From: Oscillospiraceae bacterium
GTDB lineage: Bacteria > Bacillota > Clostridia > Oscillospirales > Ruminococcaceae
Assembly (NCBI GenBank): GCA_017415165.1
Contig: JAFQIY010000041.1
Span: 1-64,000, forward strand
Length of the DNA: 64,000 bases
Direction: 5' to 3'
Shown: in pieces, positions 47,056 through 55,111 of the stretch
Position numbering within the stretch: position 1 is the first letter of the stretch
Layout: every line of letters starts with the position of its first letter
The notes under the pieces: model-generated
Seen by the model: the letters and a program-made list of their open reading frames with translations, nothing else
What the model was told of the DNA's origin: nothing
Databases searched by the model: none
Translations under genes and position numbers: made by a program

Positions 47056-48339
47056 TTATATAATAATCATCGAGTCACCAAAACTGAAAAATCTGTATTT
47101 TTCTTCAACAGCTTTTTTATAAGCATTCATAGTATTATCATACCCCATAAATGCAGAAACAAGCATAATCAATGTACTTTCAGGCAGGTGGAAGTTTGTG
47201 ATAAGTCCGTCAAGAACCTTGAATTCATATCCGGGATAAATAAAAATATCTGTATATCCTTCACATTCCTTGATATCACCATTGAATGTTGCTACACTTT
47301 CAAGTGTACGGCAGGAGGTTGTACCTACAGCAATAACACGTCCTCCGTTGTCTTTCGTCTGCTTGATTAAATCAGCTGTTTCCCTTGGCATATAGTAATG
47401 TTCACTGTGCATTTTATGGTCAAGGACATTATCTTCCTTGACAGGACGGAATGTTCCGAGTCCGACGTGAAGCGTTACATACGCAAGGTTTACCCCTTTA
47501 CGCTTCAATTCATCAAGCATTCCTTTTGTGAAGTGCAGCCCTGCTGTCGGAGCAGCCGAAGAGCCTAATTCACGGGAGTAAACAGTCTGATAACGTTCCT
47601 TATCTTCAAGCTTTTCTGTGATGTATGGCGGAAGCGGCATTTGTCCAATATCCTCAAGTGCTGTAAAGAAGTTTCCTTCACACTCAAATTTGGCAATTCT
47701 GTTGCCGCCTTCAACGGTTTCGATGATTTCCGCTGTCAATCTGCCGTCACCAAAAGTGAACTTTGCTCCAGGCTTTGCTTTTTTTCCAGGACGGACAAGA
47801 AGCTCCCAAAGCTTGTCACCTTTTTGTTCAAGCAACAGGAATTCCACAACTGCGCCAGTGCCCTCCTTTACACCAAAAAGACGTGCAGGAAGAACCCTTG
47901 AGTCATTCATTACAAGCAAGTCACCTTCTTTAAGGTAATCGCATAAATTATAGAAATGGTTGTGCTCAATTTCGCCTGTTGTTCTGTTTACTTTAAGCAG
48001 ACGAGAATGGTTTCTCGGCTCAACAGGTGTCTGCGCAATCAGTTCTTCGGGTAAATCATAATAGAAATCCGAGCGCTTCATAGTTGAAATGTCAAGCCGA
48101 GTGTTGCAGATTACATTTTCAACGTCACGAAGAACAGCGAAAATTGGTTTACTCCACTCGCCTGCTGTGCTTGAATTAACAAGAGTTACTTCGATTGTAT
48201 CATTTATTTCGGAAATACAATCATTGAGTGCATCGGCATTGTTGCCGAAATATTCAGGGAAATCAAGCTGTTCAGAAATATAATTATAGAATTTTTCTTT
48301 TGTATCAAGTATGTTAAAGTCAAGGGTAAGTTTTATCAT
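47056..48339 (-). CDS. queA: Barstar domain fused to S-adenosylmethionine:tRNA ribosyltransferase-isomerase QueA
   Basis: Residues 87-427 are a full-length QueA (341 aa) opening at its usual start [19 protein letters not shown] and running through [14 protein letters not shown] to [12 protein letters not shown]; QueA makes epoxyqueuosine. Residues 1-85 are a complete barstar-like domain: [20 protein letters not shown] aligns with the barstar helix-2 region, and Tyr30, Asp36 and Asp40 match barstar Tyr29, Asp35 and Asp39, the last being the residue that fills the barnase active site. Trp38 of barstar is Asn39 here. Only Thr86 joins the domains. The fused start has AAGGAG 7 bases upstream (right after the RNase stop), while the internal QueA ATG at 48081 has no ribosome site, so the fusion is the likely product. 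Confidence 0.93.
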   Translation of the reverse strand: MIKLTLDFNILDTKEKFYNYISEQLDFPEYFGNNADALNDCISEINDTIEVTLVNSSTAGEWSKPIFAVLRDVENVICNTRLDISTMKRSDFYYDLPEELIAQTPVEPRNHSRLLKVNRTTGEIEHNHFYNLCDYLKEGDLLVMNDSRVLPARLFGVKEGTGAVVEFLLLEQKGDKLWELLVRPGKKAKPGAKFTFGDGRLTAEIIETVEGGNRIAKFECEGNFFTALEDIGQMPLPPYITEKLEDKERYQTVYSRELGSSAAPTAGLHFTKGMLDELKRKGVNLAYVTLHVGLGTFRPVKEDNVLDHKMHSEHYYMPRETADLIKQTKDNGGRVIAVGTTSCRTLESVATFNGDIKECEGYTDIFIYPGYEFKVLDGLITNFHLPESTLIMLVSAFMGYDNTMNAYKKAVEEKYRFFSFGDSMIII

Positions 48340-48350
48340 TGTATTGCTCC

Positions 48351-49106
48351 TTAATAAAGCTGTGTAAAGCTTTCATAGTGGTCATTTGTATAGAAAATCA
48401 AGCCGTCATTTGAAAATACGATGCGTTCTCCGCCACGGTAGCCGCCTTCATAATTTACATCACATTCGGTATATTTACGTCCGTCAGCTTCGGGAAGCAA
48501 GCCTTCATAGTTACCAAAATAATCGCCGCCGATGCTCATTTGGTCGGTAACGTCCCAAAGGTTGCCCTTTTTGTTATCCCAGCCGAGTTTTTGTGCTTCT
48601 TTTTTAGTGATGAAGTTTGATGGAAGCGTACCGAATGTGTGGATATATTCGGCTACCTCTTCGGGAGTGGTGTATCTGCCGTCTTTTTCTACGGACAGTT
48701 TTTCGATATTGCTTTCGGTAATAGTTTCTGTAAATTCAGTAAGTGCTGTTTCGGAGTCCAATTCATACACATCTGGTATTGTTACCATTTGTGTACCCTT
48801 GCTGACTACTACTTTTACAGTCGTATTACCGATAATATACTCTTCACCTTCAGCAGGAGTTTGCTTGATAATTGTTCCTTTTGGAAATTCATTTGAGTAT
48901 TCTTGACTCTCAACAATTAAGTCAAAATATTCAGCATAATAAATATTAACTTCATCATAGCTATATGTAACAATATTAGGCATCGTACCAATTTCATAAG
49001 TTGGAAATTCGTCCATATGAATTCCGCAACCTGTAAACGTGCAGAAAACAGTTGCAATCATTACCAAAATACATATAAGTTTGGTGTTTAAAGTTAATTT
49101 TTTCAT
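48351..49106 (-). CDS. Lipoprotein with PASTA module and C-terminal barnase-type ribonuclease
   Basis: 251 residues. A signal peptide ends in a lipobox with Cys27; one PASTA repeat (about 41-104) and the first strand of a second (105-121) follow; then a barnase-type guanyl-preferring RNase (about 143-251). By eye against recalled B. amyloliquefaciens barnase about half of the residues match, without gaps. The catalytic set is intact: Lys168 (Lys27), Glu214 (Glu73), Arg224 (Arg83), Arg228 (Arg87), His243 (His102). SIGGD (191-195) and the C-terminal NDHYESF are also kept. Arg59, the barstar contact, is Tyr200. PASTA binds peptidoglycan, so the RNase would be lipid-anchored outside the cell. The barstar-QueA gene starts 11 bases downstream. 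Confidence 0.94.
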   Translation of the reverse strand: MKKLTLNTKLICILVMIATVFCTFTGCGIHMDEFPTYEIGTMPNIVTYSYDEVNIYYAEYFDLIVESQEYSNEFPKGTIIKQTPAEGEEYIIGNTTVKVVVSKGTQMVTIPDVYELDSETALTEFTETITESNIEKLSVEKDGRYTTPEEVAEYIHTFGTLPSNFITKKEAQKLGWDNKKGNLWDVTDQMSIGGDYFGNYEGLLPEADGRKYTECDVNYEGGYRGGERIVFSNDGLIFYTNDHYESFTQLY

Positions 49107-49144
49107 TTTGATACCTTCCTATCTTATTTATTTTAAAAAATCTA

Positions 49145-49173
49145 TTGACAAAGTTTTTTAGTTTGGATATAAT
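49145..49173 (+). promoter_or_regulatory. Consensus promoter of the lysine operon
   Basis: TTGACA (49145-49150), exactly 17 bases, TATAAT (49168-49173): a full sigma-A consensus, directly before the lysine riboswitch. The barnase gene diverges from here and its own promoter must overlap this region. Confidence 0.9.
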
Positions 49174-49184
49174 AATTATTGAAC

Positions 49185-49350
49185 CGATAGAGGCGCAGTA
49201 AAGATAAGTATTGCCGCAAAGACAGCCAGGGTCGATTGGATGCGGTATTGAAAGGCGATACTGCCGAAGGGACTCGTTTGGCAAGCGGCTTCCTGATTGC
49301 ATATTTAAGAAGTATGCAATTGTCATCATTCGTATGGTGGAGTGCTATCG
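49185..49350 (+). ncRNA. Lysine riboswitch (L box)
   Basis: The outer stem is CGATAG (49185-49190) with CTATCG (49345-49350). Conserved lysine-aptamer sequences are visible: AGAGGCGC at the 5' side, GCCGAAGGGA, the AAGCGGCTTCCTGATTGC region, and GGTGGAGTGCTA at the 3' side. It lies between a consensus promoter and an intrinsic terminator, upstream of asd-dapA-dapB, all lysine-pathway genes. Lysine binding would favour the terminator and shut the operon down. Confidence 0.92.
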
Positions 49351-49405
49351 ACATATATTTATGTATAACATAAAAATGTCAGTATTTCTATTATATAGTA
49401 TGATT

Positions 49406-49435
49406 AATCGGTTTGCAACCGATTTTTTTATTTTT
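49406..49435 (+). terminator. Riboswitch-controlled terminator
   Basis: A perfect 8-bp stem (AATCGGTT with AACCGATT), 3-base loop, then TTTTTATTTTT. It is 56 bases after the aptamer and 37 bases before asd, as expected for a transcription attenuator. Confidence 0.9.
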
Positions 49436-49466
49436 ATGTAAATTTTTAATTAAAGGAGCTTTTATT

Positions 49467-50549
49467 ATGAAAAAGTATAATGTCGGTATTATTGGTGCAA
49501 CAGGTATGGTAGGTCAGAGATTCTCCCTCCTGCTTGAAAATCACCCTTGGTTCAATGTTGTTGCTCTCGCAGCTTCTCCAAGAAGCGCTGGCAAGCGTTA
49601 TGAAGATGCTGTTGGTGCAAAGTGGGCTATGACTTCCCCTATCCCAGCTGCAATGAAGGATATGGTTGTTATGGACGCTACAGCTGACGTAAACAAGATT
49701 GCTTCTATGGTCGATTTTGTTTTCTGTGCTGTTGATATGAAGAAGGACGAAATCAAGGCTCTTGAAGAAATGTATGCTAAGGCTGAGTGCCCTGTTGTTT
49801 CCAACAACTCTGCTCACCGTGGTACACCTGACGTTCCGATGGTAGTTCCTGAAATCAACCCTGACCACATTGAAATTATCAAGGCTCAGCGTGAACGTCT
49901 TGGTACAAAGCGCGGCTTTATTGCTGTTAAGTCCAACTGTTCTCTCCAGAGCTATGTTCCTGCACTTCACCCACTTATGGCTGAATTCGGCGTAACAAAG
50001 GCTCTTGTATGTACATACCAGGCTATCAGCGGCGCAGGCAAGACTTTTGAAACTATGCCTGAAATCGTTGATAACATCATTCCTTTCATTGGCGGTGAAG
50101 AAGAAAAGTCTGAGCAGGAACCACTCAAAATCTGGGGTAAGATTGAAGGCGATAAGATTGTAAATGCTACAACACCTTCTATCACAGCTCAGTGTCTCCG
50201 TGTACCTGTTTCCGATGGTCACACAGCTGCTGTATTTGCATCCTTTGAAAAGAAGCCAACTAAGGAACAGATGCTTGAAGCTTGGAAGAATTTCAGTGGC
50301 GTTCCACAGGAACTTGAACTCCCATCTGCTCCAAAGCAGTTCCTCAACTATTTTGAAGAAGATAACCGCCCACAGGCTAAGCTTGACAGAAATCTTGAAA
50401 ATGGTATGGCTGTTTCCATCGGTCGTCTCCGTGAAGATACACAGTATGACTACAAGTTTGTATGCCTTTCCCATAACACACTCCGTGGTGCTGCAGGCGG
50501 TGCTGTACTTATGGCTGAGCTTCTTGCTGCAAAGGGTTACTTTGACTAA
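49467..50549 (+). CDS. asd: Aspartate-semialdehyde dehydrogenase (archaeal/fungal type)
   Basis: Reduces aspartyl phosphate to the semialdehyde for lysine, threonine and methionine synthesis. The 360-residue protein shows GIIGATGMVGQRFSLLLENHP (NADP site), AASPRSAGK, the catalytic cysteine in KSNCSLQSY, and the SDGHTAAVF region. These details fit the archaeal/fungal branch rather than the E. coli branch. AAAGGAG is 8 bases before the ATG. First gene of the lysine operon. Confidence 0.95.
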   Translation: MKKYNVGIIGATGMVGQRFSLLLENHPWFNVVALAASPRSAGKRYEDAVGAKWAMTSPIPAAMKDMVVMDATADVNKIASMVDFVFCAVDMKKDEIKALEEMYAKAECPVVSNNSAHRGTPDVPMVVPEINPDHIEIIKAQRERLGTKRGFIAVKSNCSLQSYVPALHPLMAEFGVTKALVCTYQAISGAGKTFETMPEIVDNIIPFIGGEEEKSEQEPLKIWGKIEGDKIVNATTPSITAQCLRVPVSDGHTAAVFASFEKKPTKEQMLEAWKNFSGVPQELELPSAPKQFLNYFEEDNRPQAKLDRNLENGMAVSIGRLREDTQYDYKFVCLSHNTLRGAAGGAVLMAELLAAKGYFD

Positions 50550-50587
50550 TTGAAATATTTCCTACTATTCTTTTAAGGAGTAATATT

Positions 50588-51478
50588 ATGAAAAATACAG
50601 TTTTTACCGGTGCCGGAGTTGCTATTATTACTCCGATGAACACTGATGGGTCTATCAACTGGGATGAATTCGGCAGAATTATTGATTTCCAGATTGAAAA
50701 CGGTACAGATGCAATTATCGTTTGCGGTACTACAGGTGAATCTGCTACGATGACTGATGATGAGCACGTTGAAGCTATCCGTTATTGCGTTGAACGTGTA
50801 AATAAGCGTGTTCCTGTTATTGCTGGTACAGGAAGCAATGACACAAAATATGCGGTTGCTCTTTCCAAGCACGCTGAAGAACTTGGTGCTGACGCACTTC
50901 TTGTTGTTACACCTTATTACAACAAAACTTCACAGCGTGGTCTTGTAGCACATTTTACTGCAATTGCTGACAGTGTAAACATTCCGATTATTCTTTATAA
51001 TGTGCCATCAAGAACAGGTACAAATATTGCTCTTGATACATATGTTACACTTTCCAAGCACAAGAATATTGTTGCTACAAAGGAAGCAAGCGGTAATCTT
51101 TCCACAATTGCTCAGATTATTGAAGCTTGCGGCGATGACCTTGATGTATACAGCGGTAACGACGACCAGATTGTACCTATTATGGCTCTTGGCGGTAAGG
51201 GTGTAATCAGTGTTCTTTCCAATGTTCTTCCAAAGGAAACACACGAAATGACAAAGCTTTGTCTTGATAACAATGTTCTTGAAGCTGCTAAGATGCAGAT
51301 TAAGTATCTTGACCTTGCAAATAACCTGTTCATTGATGTTAACCCTATTCCTGTAAAGGAAGCTATGAACCTTATGGGCTTCAATGCTGGTGAATGCAGA
51401 CTTCCTCTCCTCAAGATGGAGCAGAGCAAGATTGATAAGCTTGCTGCTTCTATGAAGAACGTTGGATTAATCAAGTAA
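50588..51478 (+). CDS. dapA: 4-hydroxy-tetrahydrodipicolinate synthase
   Basis: Condenses pyruvate with aspartate semialdehyde. The 296-residue TIM barrel shows CGTTGESATMTDDE, YYNKTSQRG, NVPSRTGTN and the Schiff-base lysine in VATKEASGN. It lies 38 bp after asd with its own AAGGAG. Confidence 0.97.
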   Translation: MKNTVFTGAGVAIITPMNTDGSINWDEFGRIIDFQIENGTDAIIVCGTTGESATMTDDEHVEAIRYCVERVNKRVPVIAGTGSNDTKYAVALSKHAEELGADALLVVTPYYNKTSQRGLVAHFTAIADSVNIPIILYNVPSRTGTNIALDTYVTLSKHKNIVATKEASGNLSTIAQIIEACGDDLDVYSGNDDQIVPIMALGGKGVISVLSNVLPKETHEMTKLCLDNNVLEAAKMQIKYLDLANNLFIDVNPIPVKEAMNLMGFNAGECRLPLLKMEQSKIDKLAASMKNVGLIK

Positions 51479-51486
51479 TAACATAC

Positions 51487-51518
51487 GGCAGTGTATAGGT
51501 ATATATCTTTACACTGCC
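51487..51518 (+). other. Hairpin between dapA and dapB
   Basis: A perfect 9-bp stem (GGCAGTGTA with TACACTGCC) with a 14-base A/T-rich loop. There is no T-run, so it is more likely an mRNA stabiliser, processing site or weak pause than a terminator. Confidence 0.5.
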
Positions 51519-51549
51519 ATATTTATAAATATTGAAAGGAATGATAAAA

Positions 51550-52305
51550 ATGGTTAAGGTTACACTTACAGGTGCTAATGGAAAAATGGGTAAGGTTATT
51601 GAATCTATTATCAGCGAACGCTCTGATTGTGAAATCATTTCAGGTATTGATCATAATACTAAGCCAAATGACAACTTCCCTATTTATTACGAACCAAAGG
51701 AGCTTACAGAAAAACCTGATGTAATAATTGACTTCTCTCACCCTTCTGCACTTGATGATTTACTTGAATATTGCCTTTCTACAGGTACACCGATTGTTTT
51801 TGCAACAACAGGTTATGATGATGAACAGATTGCAAAAATCAAGAAGGCATCTGAACAAATTCCTGTATTCTTTACATTCAATATGTCACTTGGTATTAAT
51901 TTACTCTGCAAGCTTGGAAAGGCTGCTGCAAGTGTTCTTGGCGGTCAGTTTGATATTGAAATCCTTGAAAAGCATCATAATCAGAAAATTGACGCTCCAA
52001 GCGGTACTGCTATTATGCTTGCAAATGCTATAAATGAAACGCTTGATAACAAGTATCAGTATATTTACGACCGACACTCACAGCGCAAAAAGCGTGAAAA
52101 GAATGAAATTGGTATGCACGCAATCAGAGGCGGTACAATTGTTGGCGAACACGATGTAATTTTCGCGGGTCACGATGAGGTTATCACACTCTCCCACTCT
52201 GCCGCTTCAAAGGAAGTTTTTGCAGTTGGTGCAGTAAATGCAGCTGTATTCCTTGCAACACAATCAGCTGGACTTTATGATATGGCAGCATTGCTTGATA
52301 TATAA
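51550..52305 (+). CDS. dapB: 4-hydroxy-tetrahydrodipicolinate reductase
   Basis: Next step after DapA, using NAD(P)H. The 251-residue protein shows TGANGKMGK (nucleotide fold), IIDFSHPSALDDLL, FATTGYDDEQ and the catalytic EKHHNQKIDAPSGTA block. The ATG at 51550 is 9 bases after AAAGGA; upstream in-frame TTG and ATG are too close to that site. It ends the riboswitch-controlled operon. Confidence 0.96.
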   Translation: MVKVTLTGANGKMGKVIESIISERSDCEIISGIDHNTKPNDNFPIYYEPKELTEKPDVIIDFSHPSALDDLLEYCLSTGTPIVFATTGYDDEQIAKIKKASEQIPVFFTFNMSLGINLLCKLGKAAASVLGGQFDIEILEKHHNQKIDAPSGTAIMLANAINETLDNKYQYIYDRHSQRKKREKNEIGMHAIRGGTIVGEHDVIFAGHDEVITLSHSAASKEVFAVGAVNAAVFLATQSAGLYDMAALLDI

Positions 52306-52310
52306 AAATG

Positions 52311-52343
52311 ATGGGCTTATTACTTTTAAGGTAACAAGCCCAT
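52311..52343. terminator. Bidirectional terminator between dapB and the MscS gene
   Basis: The stem ATGGGCTT...AAGCCCAT extends through TTAC/GTAA, between converging genes. Confidence 0.75.
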
Positions 52344-52347
52344 TCGT

Positions 52348-53166
52348 TTATTTATTATCAATAACGTGTACATCAAGCTGATTATATGGAATAGAAATTC
52401 CAAATTCATCAAATTTACCCTTAACCTGTTCGAGCAGGTCAAAATACACTGTCCAGTAGTCAGCATTGTTTACCCACACTCTCACTGTGATATTGATTGA
52501 GCTTGACGCAAGTTCGCTTAATCTTACAAAAACATCTTCATTTTTAAGAATAAGATTATGCTCGTCAATTACGCTTCTGATTGCTTCAATTGCTTTTTTG
52601 TAATCACTGCCGTAAGAAATTCCAAAGGTATGATCAACACGTCTTTTTCCCTCACTGCTGTAATTAATGAATGGAGAAGTTGCTATTACACCATTTGGGA
52701 AGAAAATATCCTTGTTATCTACGGTAGTAATCTTTGTGTAAAGAATTGAAATTTCATCAACTATGCCCTCAAAGGAATTAATTTGCACATAATCCCCTAC
52801 TTTTATTGTACGGTTGATAAGCAATATAACTCCGCCTGCAACATTCGACAGGCTGTCTTTAAGAGCCAGACCTACCGCTACACCAGCTGTACCAAGTACA
52901 GTAATAATTGATGTCATTGGAATTCCCAAAACTGTAAGTACAATAATCAATGTAAGTGCTGTGATAACTATCTTGATGACAGATGCAAGGAATTTGTGCA
53001 CAGTCTGGTCAAGCTTTGTTTTGGCAACACCCTTTGCAAACAGATTCATTACAACACGGTTTAATATACGTCCGATGATAAAAATAACAATCGCCCAGAA
53101 TAATGTAGGCAGATAATACAGAATTTTTTCAGCCAGATTTTCAATAAACTCCAAAATTGTATCCAT
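52348..53166 (-). CDS. Small-conductance mechanosensitive channel (MscS family)
   Basis: Opens under membrane tension to release solutes. Three hydrophobic segments (about 15-38, 55-80 and 85-110) end in the pore helix TVLGTAGVAVGLALKDSLSNVAGGVILL, followed by VGDYVQINSFEGIVDEI beta domain and the C-terminal vestibule. 272 residues, close to E. coli MscS (286). The ATG at 53166 follows AAAGGAAG. Confidence 0.94.
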   Translation of the reverse strand: MDTILEFIENLAEKILYYLPTLFWAIVIFIIGRILNRVVMNLFAKGVAKTKLDQTVHKFLASVIKIVITALTLIIVLTVLGIPMTSIITVLGTAGVAVGLALKDSLSNVAGGVILLINRTIKVGDYVQINSFEGIVDEISILYTKITTVDNKDIFFPNGVIATSPFINYSSEGKRRVDHTFGISYGSDYKKAIEAIRSVIDEHNLILKNEDVFVRLSELASSSINITVRVWVNNADYWTVYFDLLEQVKGKFDEFGISIPYNQLDVHVIDNK

Positions 53167-53188
53167 ATTTTTACTTCCTTTCAAACAA

Positions 53189-53217
53189 TATAAGTTTACT
53201 ATATATTATTTGACAAA
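53189..53217 (-). promoter_or_regulatory. Promoter of the MscS gene
   Basis: Minus strand: TTGTCA, 17-base spacer, TTATAT, about 25 bases before the start codon. Confidence 0.5.
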
Positions 53218-53328
53218 ATATTAATACTTAATCACTCTAAAAAAACAATTACTAAATTGTAAAAAAAATAAGCTGTGGAAAAGATACGGAAAAAATTATA
53301 AATTCTGATAAAAATATACAAAAATGTC

Positions 53329-53357
53329 TTGCAAAATTCCTCAAAATGAGGTATAAT
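53329..53357 (+). promoter_or_regulatory. Promoter of oadG-oadB
   Basis: TTGCAA (53329-53334), 17-base spacer, TATAAT (53352-53357), 30 bases before the oadG ATG. Confidence 0.7.
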
Positions 53358-53387
53358 AAATTAGATATTGATTAAAGGAGGTTTCTT

Positions 53388-53765
53388 ATGGAAATGCAAA
53401 TGGAAATGTCTTATGTATGGGCAGTTGTAATCACAGGTCTTGTAGTTGTATTTCTTGGTTTGGTTTTACTGATTGCGTTCATAAGCATTGTTGGTAAGAT
53501 TTTTTCAGCTATTGACAAGTCAAAAAAAAACAAAACTGTTGAGTCCCCATCAAAAGATGCAGGTGTAGCTTCTGTTGATAACGGATTTTCTGCTGTATCT
53601 GACGACACTGAAGTTGTTGCTGCAATTGCCGCTGCAATTGCTATGATGGGAATTGCTGACAATACGACATATAAAATCAAATCAATTAAAGCTGCAAATA
53701 ATACTCGTCCTTCAAGAAGTGCGTGGGCTGTGGCTGGTCTTAATGAATCGACCTCCCCATTCTAA
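53388..53765 (+). CDS. Sodium-pump decarboxylase gamma subunit (OadG family)
   Basis: 125 residues: one membrane helix (about 8-34, AVVITGLVVVFLGLVLLIAFISIV), a charged linker, then an Ala-rich segment VVAAIAAAIAMM and a basic tail. The hydrophobic helix followed by a VGK-type cytosolic start is the OadG pattern; the gamma subunit joins alpha and beta. GGAGG is 6 bases before the ATG. The beta subunit gene follows by 39 bp. Confidence 0.85.
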   Translation: MEMQMEMSYVWAVVITGLVVVFLGLVLLIAFISIVGKIFSAIDKSKKNKTVESPSKDAGVASVDNGFSAVSDDTEVVAAIAAAIAMMGIADNTTYKIKSIKAANNTRPSRSAWAVAGLNESTSPF

Positions 53766-53804
53766 CAGTTCGGTGTTATTTCAGTATAGAAAGGAATTGT
53801 CAAA

Positions 53805-54995
53805 ATGTTTGATGTTTTTAAAGATGCCATTGTCGGTCTTGCCAATGACAGTGGTTTTATGAACATTGGAATAAAAGAAATTATTATGATTTTAATTTCT
53901 TTTGTTTTTATGTTTCTTGCAATTGCTAAGAAGTTTGAACCGTTACTTCTTCTCCCGATTTCATTCGGTATGCTTCTCACGAATCTTCCTGGTGCAGAAT
54001 TATACCATCCTGAATATTTTGTCATTGATGCTAACGGACATATTGATGTTGTAAATGTCCTTACTAACGGTGGTCTTCTTGACTTGTTATACCTTGGTGT
54101 CAAGTTGCAGCTTTATCCGCCGCTTATCTTCCTTGGAATTGGCTGTATGACTGACTTCTCTGCTCTTATTGCTAACCCTAAGAGCTTCCTTCTCGGTGCA
54201 GCTGCTCAGGCAGGCATATTTTTCACATTTATCGGTGCCGCTGTTCTTGGTATGTCACCTACAGAATGTGGTTCTATTGCCATTATTGGTGGTGCTGATG
54301 GCCCTACAGCTATTTATGTATCAAGTAAGCTGCTGAAACCGACAGATACAATCAACACAGGTACTATTGCACTTGCTGCGTATACTTATATGGCACTTGT
54401 TCCTATCATCCAGCCTCCGATTATGAAGGCTCTTACCACAAAGAAGGAAAGAAGTGTTGTAATGGGACAGCTCAGAACTGTTTCACAAACAGAAAAAATT
54501 CTCTTCCCTATCATTGTTACAATCGTTGTATCATTGCTTGTTCCTTCTGCTGCTCCACTGGTTGGTATGCTTATGCTCGGTAACCTTCTTAAGGAAAGCG
54601 GAGTATGTCAGCGTCTTGTTGATACAGCTCAGAATGCACTTATGAATATTGTTACTATTTTCCTTGGTGTTTCTGTTGGTGCTACAACAAAGGCTGAATA
54701 TATTCTTAATACATCATTTGCAAAGGTTATCATCCTTGGTGTTATTGCATTCTCTATCGGTACAGCTTGCGGTGTACTCTTTGGTAAGCTTATGTATGTG
54801 GTTACAAAGGGTAAGGTTAATCCGCTTATCGGTTCTGCAGGTGTATCTGCCGTTCCAATGGCTGCTCGTGTTTCCCAGAAGGTTGGTGCTCAGGAGAACC
54901 CAACAAACTTCCTTCTTATGCACGCTATGGGTCCGAATGTTGCAGGTGTTATCGGTTCTGCTGTTGCAGCTGGTGTACTCCTTAGTATTCTTTGA
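53805..54995 (+). CDS. oadB: Sodium-translocating decarboxylase beta subunit
   Basis: Membrane subunit that decarboxylates carboxybiotin and exports sodium. 396 residues with about nine hydrophobic segments; the conserved GCMTDFSALIANPKSFLLGAAAQ region (channel Asp), GGADGPTAIYVSSKL and the C-terminal GPNVAGVIGSAVAAG are present. The carboxyltransferase and biotin carrier needed to feed it are not next to it; the nearest are the genes at 14.1-17.3 kb. Confidence 0.95.
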   Translation: MFDVFKDAIVGLANDSGFMNIGIKEIIMILISFVFMFLAIAKKFEPLLLLPISFGMLLTNLPGAELYHPEYFVIDANGHIDVVNVLTNGGLLDLLYLGVKLQLYPPLIFLGIGCMTDFSALIANPKSFLLGAAAQAGIFFTFIGAAVLGMSPTECGSIAIIGGADGPTAIYVSSKLLKPTDTINTGTIALAAYTYMALVPIIQPPIMKALTTKKERSVVMGQLRTVSQTEKILFPIIVTIVVSLLVPSAAPLVGMLMLGNLLKESGVCQRLVDTAQNALMNIVTIFLGVSVGATTKAEYILNTSFAKVIILGVIAFSIGTACGVLFGKLMYVVTKGKVNPLIGSAGVSAVPMAARVSQKVGAQENPTNFLLMHAMGPNVAGVIGSAVAAGVLLSIL

Positions 54996-55026
54996 TAATT
55001 CAAAAGCTTTATTTACAAAACAGTTC

Positions 55027-55056
55027 AAGGGTATTGTACAAAAGTGCAATACCCTT
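55027..55056 (+). terminator. Terminator after oadB
   Basis: A 10-bp stem (AAGGGTATTG with CAATACCCTT) followed by TCTATTT. Confidence 0.7.
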
Positions 55057-55073
55057 TCTATTTGCACAAATTT

Positions 55074-55108
55074 AAGGGTTACATAAGAGATTTTCTTATG
55101 TAACCCTT
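55074..55108. terminator. Terminator after the GH25 gene
   Basis: A perfect 15-bp stem (AAGGGTTACATAAGA with TCTTATGTAACCCTT) and 5-base loop. It ends 3 bp from the GH25 stop codon on the opposite strand and is followed by GTTTTATTT on the plus strand. It works together with the 55027 hairpin between converging operons. Confidence 0.85.
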
Positions 55109-55111
55109 GTT

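Noticed and set aside
48066..48081. Internal ATG at 48081 as the true start of a separate queA gene
   Set aside because: The bases before it contain no Shine-Dalgarno sequence, while the upstream fused start has AAGGAG at the right distance. Secondary use cannot be excluded, but the fused product is the better call.
49107..49145. A clear promoter for the RNase-barstar-QueA operon, or a preQ1 riboswitch
   Set aside because: The best match (TTGTCA-19-TAAGAT, overlapping the asd -35 box) is poor, and no preQ1-type pseudoknot motif was seen. The start site must be mapped.
49446..50474. A 342-codon minus-strand frame opposite asd
   Set aside because: It runs through the riboswitch-controlled asd gene and resembles no protein; it is due to codon bias.
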